Source of the DNA: JBGQAS01 sp963699305
GTDB lineage: Bacteria > Chloroflexota > Anaerolineae > Anaerolineales > Anaerolineaceae
Direction of reading: 5' to 3'
Assembly: GCA_963699305.1 (NCBI GenBank)
Contig: OY969431.1
Coordinates: 310,001 to 374,000, forward strand
DNA: 64,000 nucleotides
A program made the translations under genes and the position numbers. The notes under the pieces were generated by a model. The model had not been told where the DNA came from, ran no database searches, and was given only the letters and a program-made list of their open reading frames with translations. Positions 54,746-62,948 of this stretch are shown here, one piece after another; the first letter of the stretch is position 1, and each line of letters begins with the position of its first letter.

Positions 54746-54910
54746 CAATGTTAATTGTACTTGGGATGTGGGAAAACCATCCATTTTCTATGGAAATTGA
54801 TGCACCGATTGAATTTTCTTTCTTACAGAAATCTAATGGTACCAAAATGGGAGTGCGGTATAAAATGCTATAATCATTTTAAGAACTTTCGAAATAAGGG
54901 AAAATCACCT

Positions 54911-57397
54911 ATGATGCGATTTGATCGTTTTACAGAAAGAGCACAGGAAGCTGCTCAACGGGCTGCTGAAATCATACAGCGCTATGGGCATAACCAGATC
55001 GATACCGAGCATATTCTGCTGGCGATGATCGAACAACCCCAGGGCGTTGTCAGCCAGATCCTGGAAATCCTAAAAGTCGACGCTGCGGCTCTGACCGAGC
55101 GTTTGGATTATATATTGCGCACGAGTCCCAAGGCGAGCATTTTTGGTGGTGGTGCAGGCCAGATCTTCATCACCCCGCGGGTGAAACGGATCATTGACCT
55201 TGCCAACGAAGAAGCCAGCAAATTGAAAGATGAATACATCTCCACAGAGCATATATTCCTGGCGATCCTTCTTGAAAAAAATACCCCAGCATCTAGACTT
55301 TTGGAAGGCGCCGGGATCACCCGTGAGCGTGTTTATGATGCCGTTCAGCAGCTGCGCGGCGGACAACGTGTCACCGACCCCCAGGCAGAAACGCGCTATC
55401 GAACACTGGAAAAATATTCCCGTGACCTCACGCAGCAGGCACGAGAAGGCAAGCTCGATCCCGTCATCGGACGCGACGAGGAAATTTCCCGGGTTATGCA
55501 AATCCTTTCGCGCAGGACCAAGAATAATCCTGTTTTGATCGGTGATGCCGGTGTAGGAAAAACTGCCATTGTGGAAGGATTAGCTGAAAAAATCGCTTCC
55601 AACGATGTGCCGGAATTGCTTGCAGGTAAGAAAGTCATATCACTCGACCTGGGTGCCATGATCGCGGGTTCACGTTTTCGCGGAGAGTTTGAAGAACGGC
55701 TGAAGGCTGCCATTGACGAAGTGCAGAAATCACGCAATGAAATCATCCTTTTCATCGATGAACTGCATACTGTCGTCGGGGCGGGCGCTGCACAGGGTGC
55801 CATGGATGCCTCCAACATGCTCAAACCGGCACTTTCCCGCGGCGAACTCCAGTGCATAGGCGCAACGACCCAGGATGAGTACCAGAAATATATCGAGAAG
55901 GATTCCGCACTCGAACGCCGGTTTGCCCCCGTTTTTGTGGATGAACCGTCGATCGACGATACGATAAAAATGCTGTTCGGTCTGCGCGACCGTTATGAAG
56001 CGCATCACAAAGTCCACTTTTCCGATGAGGCATTGGTGGCTGCAGCGAAGCTTTCTGCGCGCTATGTGACCGACCGTCATCTGCCCGACAAAGCAATCGA
56101 CTTAATGGATGAGGCAGCAGCAAAATTGCGGGTAGCGCTGTATTCTCTGCCGCCCGAACTAAAGGAAATGAAGAGCGAAATTGATAAACTGGCAGCAGAA
56201 GAAGCACAGGCTGGGTCTGAACGGGATTATGAACGGGCGGCGCTGAAAAAGGCTGAACGCTTACGTATCGAAGATCAATTCAACAAGGCGCGCGATAAAT
56301 GGGAATCGGAGCATCAACTGGATGAGTGTGTTGATGAGGATGATATTGCCCAGGTGGTGGCGCAGTGGACCGGAATACCTGTCACCCAAATGCTAGAATC
56401 GGATACCGCCAAGCTTCTGAAAATGGAAGAGCGTTTACATCAACGCATCATCGGTCAGGAAGAAGCCGTGCATGCCATTGCCGATGCAATCCGCCGCTCA
56501 CGCTCTGGGTTGAAGGATCCACGCCGACCCATTGGTTCATTCATTTTCATCGGTCCTTCCGGAGTTGGAAAAACCGAGCTAGCCAAAGCGCTGGCGGAAT
56601 TCCTTTTTGGCGATGAAGACGCCCTCGTCCGTTTGGACATGAGCGAGTACCGCGAAGAACATACGGTCTCCCGTCTATTTGGCGCTCCTCCGGGTTATGT
56701 GGGTTACGAGGAAGGCGGTCAGTTAACAGAAGCTGTGCGGCGCCGACCATACCGCGTGATACTGTTGGATGAGATCGAAAAATCACACCCCGAGGTCTGG
56801 AATTCACTGCTGCAGATCCTTGACGACGGACGAATGACCGATGGACAAGGTCGCACGGTGGATTTCCGCAATACTGTGCTGATCATGACCAGCAACCTGG
56901 GAACGGAATTCGTGAAAAAAGGTGGTACGCTTGGTTTCAATTCCCAGGACGAGACAGTTGAAGATAAACAAGACCGTGAAAAGATCGATAAGGTACTGAA
57001 AACAACATTCCGCCCTGAATTCCTGAACCGGATCGATGAGATCATCTTGTTCTCGCCTTTGACATTGGAACAGATGGACCAGATCGTGGAACTTCAAATG
57101 AAGGAAGTCCGCACGCGGCTTGAAGAACAGGGACTTTCCGTTGAGATCACACCGGCGGCGCGGGAATGGCTTGCGAAAGCTGGTTTCGATCCTGTATTTG
57201 GTGCTCGACCCTTGAAACGTGTCCTTCAAAAGCACATTGAAAGCGCACTTTCCATCAAACTTCTGGAAGGCGAATATAAAGATGGCGAGCGTGTGGTCGT
57301 TGACCTTAATCCTGAAAAAACCGGATTAGTGTTCAAAAAAGATGGGACTGCCCCAGTAAAAAAACCAGCTACCCCCACAAAAGATGCCAAAAAATAA
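54911..57397 (+). CDS. clpC: ClpC-type AAA+ unfoldase
   Basis: 828 aa. Double Clp-N repeat (residues 1-145, FDRFTERAQEAAQRA), first AAA+ module with GDAGVGKTAIVEGLA and IDELHTVVGAG, a short UVR-like middle (ERDYERAALKKAE), second module with GPSGVGKTELAKALAE, DMSEYREEHTVSRL and the ClpP-binding-type loop region, then DFRNTVLIMTSNLG and FRPEFLNRIDEII. Full length for ClpC. It unfolds proteins for ClpP, which is not in this window. Start ATG 54911; AAGGG lies 11 bases before. A TATAAT box is at 54869-54874. Confidence 0.95.
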   Translation: MMRFDRFTERAQEAAQRAAEIIQRYGHNQIDTEHILLAMIEQPQGVVSQILEILKVDAAALTERLDYILRTSPKASIFGGGAGQIFITPRVKRIIDLANEEASKLKDEYISTEHIFLAILLEKNTPASRLLEGAGITRERVYDAVQQLRGGQRVTDPQAETRYRTLEKYSRDLTQQAREGKLDPVIGRDEEISRVMQILSRRTKNNPVLIGDAGVGKTAIVEGLAEKIASNDVPELLAGKKVISLDLGAMIAGSRFRGEFEERLKAAIDEVQKSRNEIILFIDELHTVVGAGAAQGAMDASNMLKPALSRGELQCIGATTQDEYQKYIEKDSALERRFAPVFVDEPSIDDTIKMLFGLRDRYEAHHKVHFSDEALVAAAKLSARYVTDRHLPDKAIDLMDEAAAKLRVALYSLPPELKEMKSEIDKLAAEEAQAGSERDYERAALKKAERLRIEDQFNKARDKWESEHQLDECVDEDDIAQVVAQWTGIPVTQMLESDTAKLLKMEERLHQRIIGQEEAVHAIADAIRRSRSGLKDPRRPIGSFIFIGPSGVGKTELAKALAEFLFGDEDALVRLDMSEYREEHTVSRLFGAPPGYVGYEEGGQLTEAVRRRPYRVILLDEIEKSHPEVWNSLLQILDDGRMTDGQGRTVDFRNTVLIMTSNLGTEFVKKGGTLGFNSQDETVEDKQDREKIDKVLKTTFRPEFLNRIDEIILFSPLTLEQMDQIVELQMKEVRTRLEEQGLSVEITPAAREWLAKAGFDPVFGARPLKRVLQKHIESALSIKLLEGEYKDGERVVVDLNPEKTGLVFKKDGTAPVKKPATPTKDAKK

Positions 57398-57403
57398 CCT
57401 TCT

Positions 57404-57436
57404 CATCGCCCTTGATTTCAAGGGCGATGGTTTTTT
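57404..57436 (+). terminator. Intrinsic terminator after clpC
   Basis: An 11-bp stem CATCGCCCTTG / CAAGGGCGATG (57404-57414 with 57419-57429) followed by GTTTTTT. Confidence 0.92.
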
Positions 57437-57516
57437 ATGCATGATTGACGCTTCATTTTTGAAAGGTTATACTTATTCCGCAACATGCTTTGGAAACTAA
57501 ATTTGGGAGAACGAAC

Positions 57517-58587
57517 TTGAAAAAAGCATTAATAACTGGCATTACTGGACAGGATGGATCCTACCTGGCTGAACTGCTGCTGGCAAAAGGATACGAGGTG
57601 CATGGATTGATCCGCCGAGCCAGCACGTTCAATACCCGCAGGATCGATCACATCTACAACGACCCTCACAACGGCGGAAAAAAAGTACACTTGTATCTGC
57701 ATTATGGTGATGTGTCTGTTGGGGAGACACTGCTTGAAGTCATTTACAATGTGAAACCCGACGAAGTGTATCACCTTGCAGCACAATCACACGTGAGAGT
57801 CAGTTTTGAGATGCCGGAATATACTGGTGATATTACAGCATTGGGTACCACACGTATCCTGGAGACCATCCGGAAAAGTGGGATCAACACCAAGTATTAC
57901 CAGGCATCCTCGAGTGAAATGTTCGGCAGCGCTAAACCGCCGCAAAGTGAAACCACTCCATTTGAGCCACGCAGCCCGTATGCTGCTGCCAAGGTGTATG
58001 CCTATTGGATGGCGCGTAATTATCGCGAAGGTTATTCCATCTTTGCCAGTAATGGGATACTTTTCAATCACGAATCTCCTAGACGTGGCGAAACGTTCGT
58101 CACCCGCAAGATAACGCGTGCTTTGGCAGCCATCATCGGAAAAAAACAGCAACATCTGTATCTCGGCAACCTTGATGCAAAACGCGACTGGGGCTATGCA
58201 CCGGAATATGTGGAAGCCATGTGGTTGATCCAGCAGCAAGAGAAACCCGATGATTTTGTGATTGGCACCGGTGAAGCCCATTCCGTGAAAGAATTCTTAA
58301 CAGAAGCCTTCGGATACGCCGGGTTGAAATGGGAGGATTACGTGCGCATCGATCCTCGCTACTTTCGACCAACCGAAGTGGATTACTTACAAGCTGACGC
58401 CAGCAAAGCCAATAAAATTCTTGGATGGAAACCAACCATCAAATTCCATGAGCTTGTCAAGATCATGGTGGATGCCGACATGGAATTAAATGGTCTAAAG
58501 CCAATCGGACAGGGCAAGAAAATCCTGGATGAAAAAACCGGGGATTGGCATCGCTGGGAATCCCAGGTTATCAGCATGGATCGTTAA
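57517..58587 (+). CDS. gmd: GDP-mannose 4,6-dehydratase
   Basis: 356 aa short-chain dehydrogenase fold. NADP site GITGQDGSYLAELLL at residues 8-22, catalytic Ser/Thr region SSSEMFGSA, YxxxK in SPYAAAKVYAYW, and the family-specific NHESPRRGETFVTRKITRA, LGNLDAKRDWG and PRYFRPTEVD. It makes GDP-4-keto-6-deoxymannose, precursor of fucose or rhamnose-type sugars for glycans. The TTG at 57517 with GGGAGA seven bases before is the start; an upstream TTG at 57490 has no site. No partner reductase gene adjoins it. Confidence 0.93.
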   Translation: MKKALITGITGQDGSYLAELLLAKGYEVHGLIRRASTFNTRRIDHIYNDPHNGGKKVHLYLHYGDVSVGETLLEVIYNVKPDEVYHLAAQSHVRVSFEMPEYTGDITALGTTRILETIRKSGINTKYYQASSSEMFGSAKPPQSETTPFEPRSPYAAAKVYAYWMARNYREGYSIFASNGILFNHESPRRGETFVTRKITRALAAIIGKKQQHLYLGNLDAKRDWGYAPEYVEAMWLIQQQEKPDDFVIGTGEAHSVKEFLTEAFGYAGLKWEDYVRIDPRYFRPTEVDYLQADASKANKILGWKPTIKFHELVKIMVDADMELNGLKPIGQGKKILDEKTGDWHRWESQVISMDR

Positions 58588-58607
58588 GCAAAAAGTGAAA
58601 ATTTGGA

Positions 58608-58635
58608 ATTCTGCCGGTGAAAACGCCGGCAGAAT
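58608..58635 (+). terminator. Hairpin after gmd, probable weak terminator
   Basis: A 10-bp stem ATTCTGCCGG / CCGGCAGAAT (58608-58617 with 58626-58635) followed by CTGTTTAAT. The T-run is poor. Confidence 0.6.
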
Positions 58636-58645
58636 CTGTTTAATC

Positions 58646-58674
58646 TTGACAATATAGAACAAATGTACTATAGT
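58646..58674 (+). promoter_or_regulatory. Promoter with SOS-like palindrome
   Basis: TTGACA (58646-58651), 17-base spacer, TATAGT (58669-58674). AGAACAAATGTACT (58656-58669) lies between the boxes and matches the motif at 19689-19702 in 12 of 14 positions. Confidence 0.75.
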
Positions 58675-58693
58675 AAATACGGAAAGAACTCAT

Positions 58694-59260
58694 ATGAAAT
58701 CCATTCGATTTGCTGCAATGTTGGTGATTGGCATCTCCGGTATCTTGTTTTATATGTTGGGACAGGTGATATTTGGGGGACAATTCGAGATAAATCAGTC
58801 CAGCCATCTTGGAAAAAATGATACGATAAATGCCAAATTATCGGGATGTGATCCACTTGTTCGATTTCCGGAAGCCATCAAGCAGTATTGTCCTTACATC
58901 CTTACTTCAGCACAAGAAAACAGCCTGGATCCGGTGCTCATTGCCGCGGTGATTTTTCAAGAAAGTGCAGGGGATGAAAAAGCGATATCCCACAGCGGGG
59001 CAATCGGGCTGATGCAGGTAATGCCGCGAGACGGAATTGCGAGTACATTTATGTGCATCAATGGACCCTGCTTTGCGAACAGACCTATCATCCAGGAATT
59101 ACTCGAACCTGCGTATAATATTTCATATGGCTCTCGTCTGCTGGGTGATTTAATATTGACATCCGGTGATCTGAGGGAGGGATTAAAATTGTACGGACCG
59201 TACCACATGGACTATCTATACGCGGACAAAGTCATTTCAATTATGGAACAATACCGGTGA
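58694..59260 (+). CDS. Lytic transglycosylase (SLT domain), membrane anchored
   Basis: 188 aa. N-terminal TM (residues 5-27), then a compact SLT domain: YCPYILTSAQENSLDPVLIAAVIFQESAGDEKAISHSGAIGLMQVMP with catalytic Glu in FQES, and the later YNISYGSRLLGDLILTSGDL. Cleaves peptidoglycan glycan strands. The C-terminal part is short compared with Slt70 or MltC, similar to single-domain secreted forms. Its stop overlaps the cupredoxin gene start by 3 bases (GTGA). Confidence 0.88.
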   Translation: MKSIRFAAMLVIGISGILFYMLGQVIFGGQFEINQSSHLGKNDTINAKLSGCDPLVRFPEAIKQYCPYILTSAQENSLDPVLIAAVIFQESAGDEKAISHSGAIGLMQVMPRDGIASTFMCINGPCFANRPIIQELLEPAYNISYGSRLLGDLILTSGDLREGLKLYGPYHMDYLYADKVISIMEQYR

Positions 59261-59676
59261 GACGATTCCTCTTTCCTTTGCTCATGGTGATCGTTTCGAT
59301 ATATCTAGCTGCTTGTGTCAGCGATCCAAGAACGATGTGGAAGACAGAGATCCAAACGACTATCTCGGATTTTCATTATGATCCACAAAAATGGATTGTC
59401 CCAAGTGAACAAACCATCATGATTACTTTCGATATTCCGGATGGAACGTCGCATCTCTTTGCCATATTACGAACACAAATTCCGGGTGGAATGGATCTGA
59501 GCGCAGAAAATCTTTTTTGGAGCCTTCCCTTGACCCGACCGCACATCACAACCTCCTTCAAGGCTCCTGCCATGCCCGGTGAATATATCGTGACGTGCTT
59601 GACACCCGGTCACAATGAAAAAGGGGAAATTGGTCAATTGATTGTAGTGATGCCATATTCAAGTCCAGCTCCATAA
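59257..59676 (+). CDS. Cupredoxin-like lipoprotein with altered axial ligand
   Basis: 139 aa. GTG start overlapping the upstream TGA; signal peptide with lipobox YLAACVSD. The domain is a cupredoxin / cytochrome-oxidase-II-like sandwich: SDFHYDPQKWIVPSEQTIMITF, a first His in GTSHLFAIL, and the Cys-His loop VTCLTPGHNEKGEIGQLIV. The residue after the loop that is usually the axial Met is Glu, so a classical type 1 copper site is doubtful. Translationally coupled to the transglycosylase. Confidence 0.78.
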   Translation: MRRFLFPLLMVIVSIYLAACVSDPRTMWKTEIQTTISDFHYDPQKWIVPSEQTIMITFDIPDGTSHLFAILRTQIPGGMDLSAENLFWSLPLTRPHITTSFKAPAMPGEYIVTCLTPGHNEKGEIGQLIVVMPYSSPAP

Positions 59677-59681
59677 TAATA

Positions 59682-59711
59682 TTGACACATTCATAAATAT
59701 TGTGATACACT
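59682..59711 (+). promoter_or_regulatory. Promoter of the leader-peptide transcript
   Basis: TTGACA (59682-59687), 18-base spacer, TACACT (59706-59711). Transcription would start about 59718, giving some 26 bases before the leader ORF. Confidence 0.7.
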
Positions 59712-59743
59712 AGTGGTTCAATCTTTGAAATGAAAGGAGCCCG

Positions 59744-59836
59744 ATGGCAAAGTATCGTCTGAACATCTCGAAAGCACAACTCGCTACTCTCGTCCTCAGC
59801 GTTGCTGTGCCTTCGCGGAGTGCACCTGTTAGCTGA
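59744..59836 (+). CDS. Putative 30-residue leader peptide
   Basis: Short ORF ATG 59744 to TGA 59834-59836, with AAAGGAG four bases upstream, one of the strongest ribosome sites in the window. The peptide MAKYRLNISKAQ is followed by a Leu/Val/Ala-rich stretch LATLVLSVAV and ends PSRSAPVS. It is too short for an enzyme and lies wholly inside the 5' leader of the next gene. Its last codons and stop overlap base-pairing segments of the attenuator. A regulatory leader peptide is the simplest reading. Confidence 0.65.
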   Translation: MAKYRLNISKAQLATLVLSVAVPSRSAPVS

Positions 59837-59893
59837 AATTATTATTCTCAGCTAACGACCACGGTGCACTTCCATCTCCGTGGTCGTTTTCTT
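59796..59893 (+). promoter_or_regulatory. Putative attenuator with alternative hairpins
   Basis: Four segments can pair in two exclusive ways. 1:2 pairs 59796-59800 with 59832-59836 and 59807-59810 with 59822-59825. 2:3 pairs 59819-59826 (AGTGCACC) with 59863-59870 and 59828-59836 (GTTAGCTGA) with 59848-59856. 3:4 is a terminator of 11 bp, AACGACCACGG (59854-59864) with CCGTGGTCGTT (59878-59888), followed by TTCTTTT. The 2:3 and 3:4 forms share bases 59854-59856 and 59863-59864. A ribosome stalled in the Leu/Val/Ala codons would mask segment 1 and allow 2:3, hence read-through. Pairings are seen; the regulation is inferred. Confidence 0.65.
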
Positions 59894-59910
59894 TTAAGGA
59901 TGAAACAATC

Positions 59911-59939
59911 AACCGCGGAGACTGCCGTGGTTTTTTGTT
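59911..59939 (+). terminator. Second terminator in the leader
   Basis: AACCGCGG / CCGTGGTT (59911-59918 with 59925-59932, one G-U pair) followed by TTTTGTTTTTT, just before the ribosome site of the next gene. It repeats the CCGTGGT arm of the first terminator. Confidence 0.75.
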
Positions 59940-59954
59940 TTTTGGGAGGGTCGA

Positions 59955-60293
59955 ATGTATCAAAAAATGATTCGGGCGGGAAACTTTTCGGTGGATTATC
60001 TCAATCCATCCCGGAGGGGAAAACCGGAGTCACTCGCCATATATATTTCCGGACACACAAAGTCGGAAACATCCATCTGTAAAGATGCAAAGCGAAAATT
60101 GCTTGGCATGTTGATGTTATTGATGCGAAATTCTGAATCTCAGAACCTGGTAGCAGTATACATTGATATTTCCGGCACAGGACAGGTCAATTTATCTGCT
60201 TATCGGCAAATGATGTTGGATAAGGAAAATAGCATTTTCAGCAAAGTTATCGTGGTGAATCCGGATGATCCGAGATTCGAAATATTGCAATAG
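59955..60293 (+). CDS. Small orphan protein behind the attenuator
   Basis: 112 aa, not recognised. No signal peptide or TM helix. Predicted mixed alpha/beta: MYQKMIRAGNFSVDYL, SLAIYISGHTKSE, a basic helix CKDAKRKLLGMLMLLM, NLVAVYIDISGTGQVNLSAYRQMM and VIVVNPDDPRF. The central ISGTG and beta-alpha-beta spacing could be a small nucleotide- or partner-binding fold, but nothing firm. GGGAGGG stands 4-5 bases before the ATG, directly after the second terminator. The MFS exporter gene follows 83 bases later, so the two may be read through together. Confidence 0.65.
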   Translation: MYQKMIRAGNFSVDYLNPSRRGKPESLAIYISGHTKSETSICKDAKRKLLGMLMLLMRNSESQNLVAVYIDISGTGQVNLSAYRQMMLDKENSIFSKVIVVNPDDPRFEILQ

Positions 60294-60376
60294 CTTTTTT
60301 TCTGGTGGTGAGAATTTCCAACCGGGAGTCGTGTCGATACAAAAAGAACGTTTTTTAGGATTCTATTGGAGAGCAC

Positions 60377-61579
60377 ATGAGCATAACGACAGCATCGAAA
60401 AAGACATCGCTTTTTAATGGATTGTTAATCTGGTTCATGGTTGCCATGATCCTTGCTAATGTGGCGGGAAACATGTATGGCACGATGTTGCCGCTTTACC
60501 TAAAATCACTGGATGCCAGCGTGGTCCAGGTCGGTCTATTTTTTACGCTTTCCCAGATTGTCCCGCTGGCGTTGCAGATCCTGGGGGGATGGATCTCCGA
60601 TAACCTGGGAAGGTTACGTTCGATCGCCTGGGGCAGCATTGCGGGAGTCCTATCCTATGTCGGGCTGCTCCTGGCGCCGACCTGGCAGTGGGTACTGGTG
60701 GGTGAGGGCATCGGTGCGCTGACCCGTGCGCTGGTAGGGCCGAGTTTCGGGTCCTTCATCGCCGAGCAATCATCAGAGGAAAACCGGGCGCGAGTATACG
60801 GCATTTTACAAACCATATACGGTGTGGTGATCGTCATCGGTCCTCCGCTCGGGGGATGGCTGGTTGACCGCTACGGTTTTAAATTCATGCTACTGGTGGC
60901 GGCATTGATCTATGTTAGTGCAACCATCATCCGGATTGCAATGGCGCGTCAAGCAGCCAGGAAACGAGAAAAGAAGCATGCCAATCTCACGTTGAAGAAA
61001 CTGGGTTCTGATTTTAAGATCATCCTCGGTTTGTTCATTGCTGGTGGATTGGTGACATGGTTATTGGTGACGGATGGTGTGCGGGATATTTCATATGCCA
61101 TGTCATTCAACCTAATGCCGCTCTATTTAAATGGAATTGGTGGCTTGAGCGTGCAGCAGGTAGGTTGGCTGGCATCCTTTTATGGTATCGCCAGCATGGT
61201 AATGAACATTCCAGCGGGTTGGCTAGCTGATAAAAAAACCGAACGTCTGGCGATAATTTTTGGCTACCTGCTGCTATTCGCCGGGATTTTTACTTTTTTG
61301 AAGGCAGATGGTTTTGTAGGATTCGTTGTTTCCTGGATCCTGATGGGTTTGGGAGACGGGATGATGGGTCCGGCGTACATGTCCCTGATAAGCAAAGCCG
61401 TTCCTGAAAAGCAGCGCGGTATTGCATTTGGGTTCATGCTTACCAGCCTGGGATTGTTTTCTTTGCCTGCTCCCGCAATCGGTGCAAAGTTATGGGAGCG
61501 ATATTCACCTCGGGTGCCATTCATCATTTCGGCTGTCGTTTCATTAGTGGTCATCATCCCTGTTTGGCTTAAAATTTAG
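60377..61579 (+). CDS. MFS transporter, drug-efflux-like
   Basis: 400 aa with 12 TM helices. The loop 2-3 motif is GGWISDNLGRLRSIAWGS (major facilitator motif A, GxLaDrxGrkxxl), and its repeat in the second half is AGWLADKKTERLAIIFG. PPLGGWLVDRYGFKFMLLVAAL is motif C-like, typical of antiporters that export drugs or metabolites. ATG 60377 with TTGGAG upstream. It follows the leader-peptide transcription unit with no clear terminator between, which fits an inducible efflux pump; the substrate is unknown. Confidence 0.85.
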   Translation: MSITTASKKTSLFNGLLIWFMVAMILANVAGNMYGTMLPLYLKSLDASVVQVGLFFTLSQIVPLALQILGGWISDNLGRLRSIAWGSIAGVLSYVGLLLAPTWQWVLVGEGIGALTRALVGPSFGSFIAEQSSEENRARVYGILQTIYGVVIVIGPPLGGWLVDRYGFKFMLLVAALIYVSATIIRIAMARQAARKREKKHANLTLKKLGSDFKIILGLFIAGGLVTWLLVTDGVRDISYAMSFNLMPLYLNGIGGLSVQQVGWLASFYGIASMVMNIPAGWLADKKTERLAIIFGYLLLFAGIFTFLKADGFVGFVVSWILMGLGDGMMGPAYMSLISKAVPEKQRGIAFGFMLTSLGLFSLPAPAIGAKLWERYSPRVPFIISAVVSLVVIIPVWLKI

Positions 61580-61736
61580 ATTGCCCGAGAAAGTCGATAA
61601 GAAAGCGGATCCTCAGCAGGGATAACTGAGTTGAGCCAAACTATCCTGGCTGGTGAATAACCCCAGCCAGGAATCTTATTATGCAGAGCATGATGTTATA
61701 CTAACCCGGTTCGCGATCCATTATTGGAGTTTGATC

Positions 61737-62351
61737 ATGACAAAAAACAATCTTATTAAAGCCATCGTGTGGGATATGGGGGGCGTGATTCTAAGAACAG
61801 AGGATCAGCAACCACGTGATAAGTGGGCAAAACGATTTGGGCTCACGCTATCTGAAATATCGGACTTCGTTTTTGGCAATGACGTCAGCCGAAAGGCATC
61901 CATCGGAGAAGAACCCACATCAGCGATTTGGGAATTTGTCGGCAATCACTTTTCCTTGTCGCAACATGAACGAGAAATATTCGAACAAGATTTTTGGGCA
62001 GGTGACCGGATCGACGAAGAATTATTGGATTTCATTGAATTGCTGCGGAAGGATCATATTACGGCTTTACTGAGTAATGCCTGGGGGGACGCAAGGCAGA
62101 CCATCACTGAGCGATATCCGCGCTGGAACCGCTTCGATGTCTCCATTTTTTCCGCCGAAGTAAAATTGGTCAAACCTGACCCCCAGATCTTTCATTATTT
62201 ACTGAACACGTTGCGGATCCTTCCACAGGAGACCATTTTTATTGATGACATGCCAGAAAATGTCGCGGCTGCGTTTGCATTGGGAATCAACGGGATTCGT
62301 TTCCTGGAAACCAAACAGACCATCTCGGAAATTAAACAGCTTCTTTCATAA
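61737..62351 (+). CDS. HAD-superfamily hydrolase (subfamily IA)
   Basis: 204 aa. Motif I VWDMGGVIL (nucleophile Asp; the usual second Asp is replaced by Gly, as in several family IA members), motif II LLSNAWGD, motif III Lys in KLVKPDPQIFHYLL, motif IV FIDDMPENVAAA. The alpha-helical cap lies between residues 15 and 95. Acts on small phosphates or halo-acids; substrate unknown. Start at ATG 61737 with TGGAG seven bases before; the frame opens earlier at 61653 without a site. Confidence 0.88.
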   Translation: MTKNNLIKAIVWDMGGVILRTEDQQPRDKWAKRFGLTLSEISDFVFGNDVSRKASIGEEPTSAIWEFVGNHFSLSQHEREIFEQDFWAGDRIDEELLDFIELLRKDHITALLSNAWGDARQTITERYPRWNRFDVSIFSAEVKLVKPDPQIFHYLLNTLRILPQETIFIDDMPENVAAAFALGINGIRFLETKQTISEIKQLLS

Positions 62352-62371
62352 ACCTTTCTGAAAGAAGCTGT
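62336..62371. terminator. Hairpin overlapping the HAD stop codon
   Basis: A 13-bp stem ACAGCTTCTTTCA / TGAAAGAAGCTGT (62336-62348 with 62359-62371). It includes the last codons and stop of the HAD gene. Confidence 0.7.
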
Positions 62372-62450
62372 ATTCTATTGATTGATAATCCGATTTATTC
62401 TTTATAATTTTCTTTCGTTGTTCCACTATCTCAGTCGAACAAAGTGGATG

Positions 62451-62948
62451 CTATTGTGTTTTTAACCGCTCAGATCGTTCTTTCTCCAATTTGATCAATA
62501 ATGATGGAAACTGCTCTTCCATCAGTGAAAATAAATCGTGCGCTTCCAATAATCGCTCTTTTTCCGAAGCTGGTTTTTGATTAAGTAATGATATGCCGCG
62601 CTCAGCGATTTGATGCAGTCCAGACCATAATTCCATCCATTGGCGCATGTAATAAATCCACCCGCCTGGCTTAAACCGATAATAATCTCTGCGCGGCAAG
62701 GGGGAGGCTACGCGTTCGATCAGACCGTTTTCGACCAACAGACGCGCCATGATGCTGATGGAACTTTTACTGGCTTTCAGGACAAGTGCAATATCAGTAA
62801 TGGATTGAGCAGGCGGAGTTGAAATCAATAGCGCTCCCAGGATCCTGCCAGCCATGCGCGGCAGGCCCATTTGCTCAAAAAACAACCCGATATCTTCTAT
62901 GAAATGCTTTTCTTCAATTTGCAGCTTGATGTCGTCTTGCTCGTCCAT
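62451..62948 (-). CDS. GbsR/MarR-family transcriptional regulator
   Basis: 165 aa. An N-terminal helix, then the winged helix: ILGALLISTPPAQSITDIALVLKASKSSISIMARLLVENGLIERV with wing PLPRRDYYRF. The long C-terminal helix (HQIAERGISLLNQ...SERLKTQ) is for dimerisation. GbsR-like regulators often control osmoprotectant or efflux genes. It overlaps the end of the P-type ATPase gene upstream by 35 bases and is probably cotranscribed; ATG 62948 has AAAGGT ten bases before. Confidence 0.85.
   Translation of the reverse strand: MDEQDDIKLQIEEKHFIEDIGLFFEQMGLPRMAGRILGALLISTPPAQSITDIALVLKASKSSISIMARLLVENGLIERVASPLPRRDYYRFKPGGWIYYMRQWMELWSGLHQIAERGISLLNQKPASEKERLLEAHDLFSLMEEQFPSLLIKLEKERSERLKTQ

Noticed and set aside
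59744..59836. Branched-chain amino-acid (ilv-type) leader peptide
   Set aside because: The Leu/Val richness fits, but no ilv or leu gene follows; the call was kept as an unassigned attenuator.
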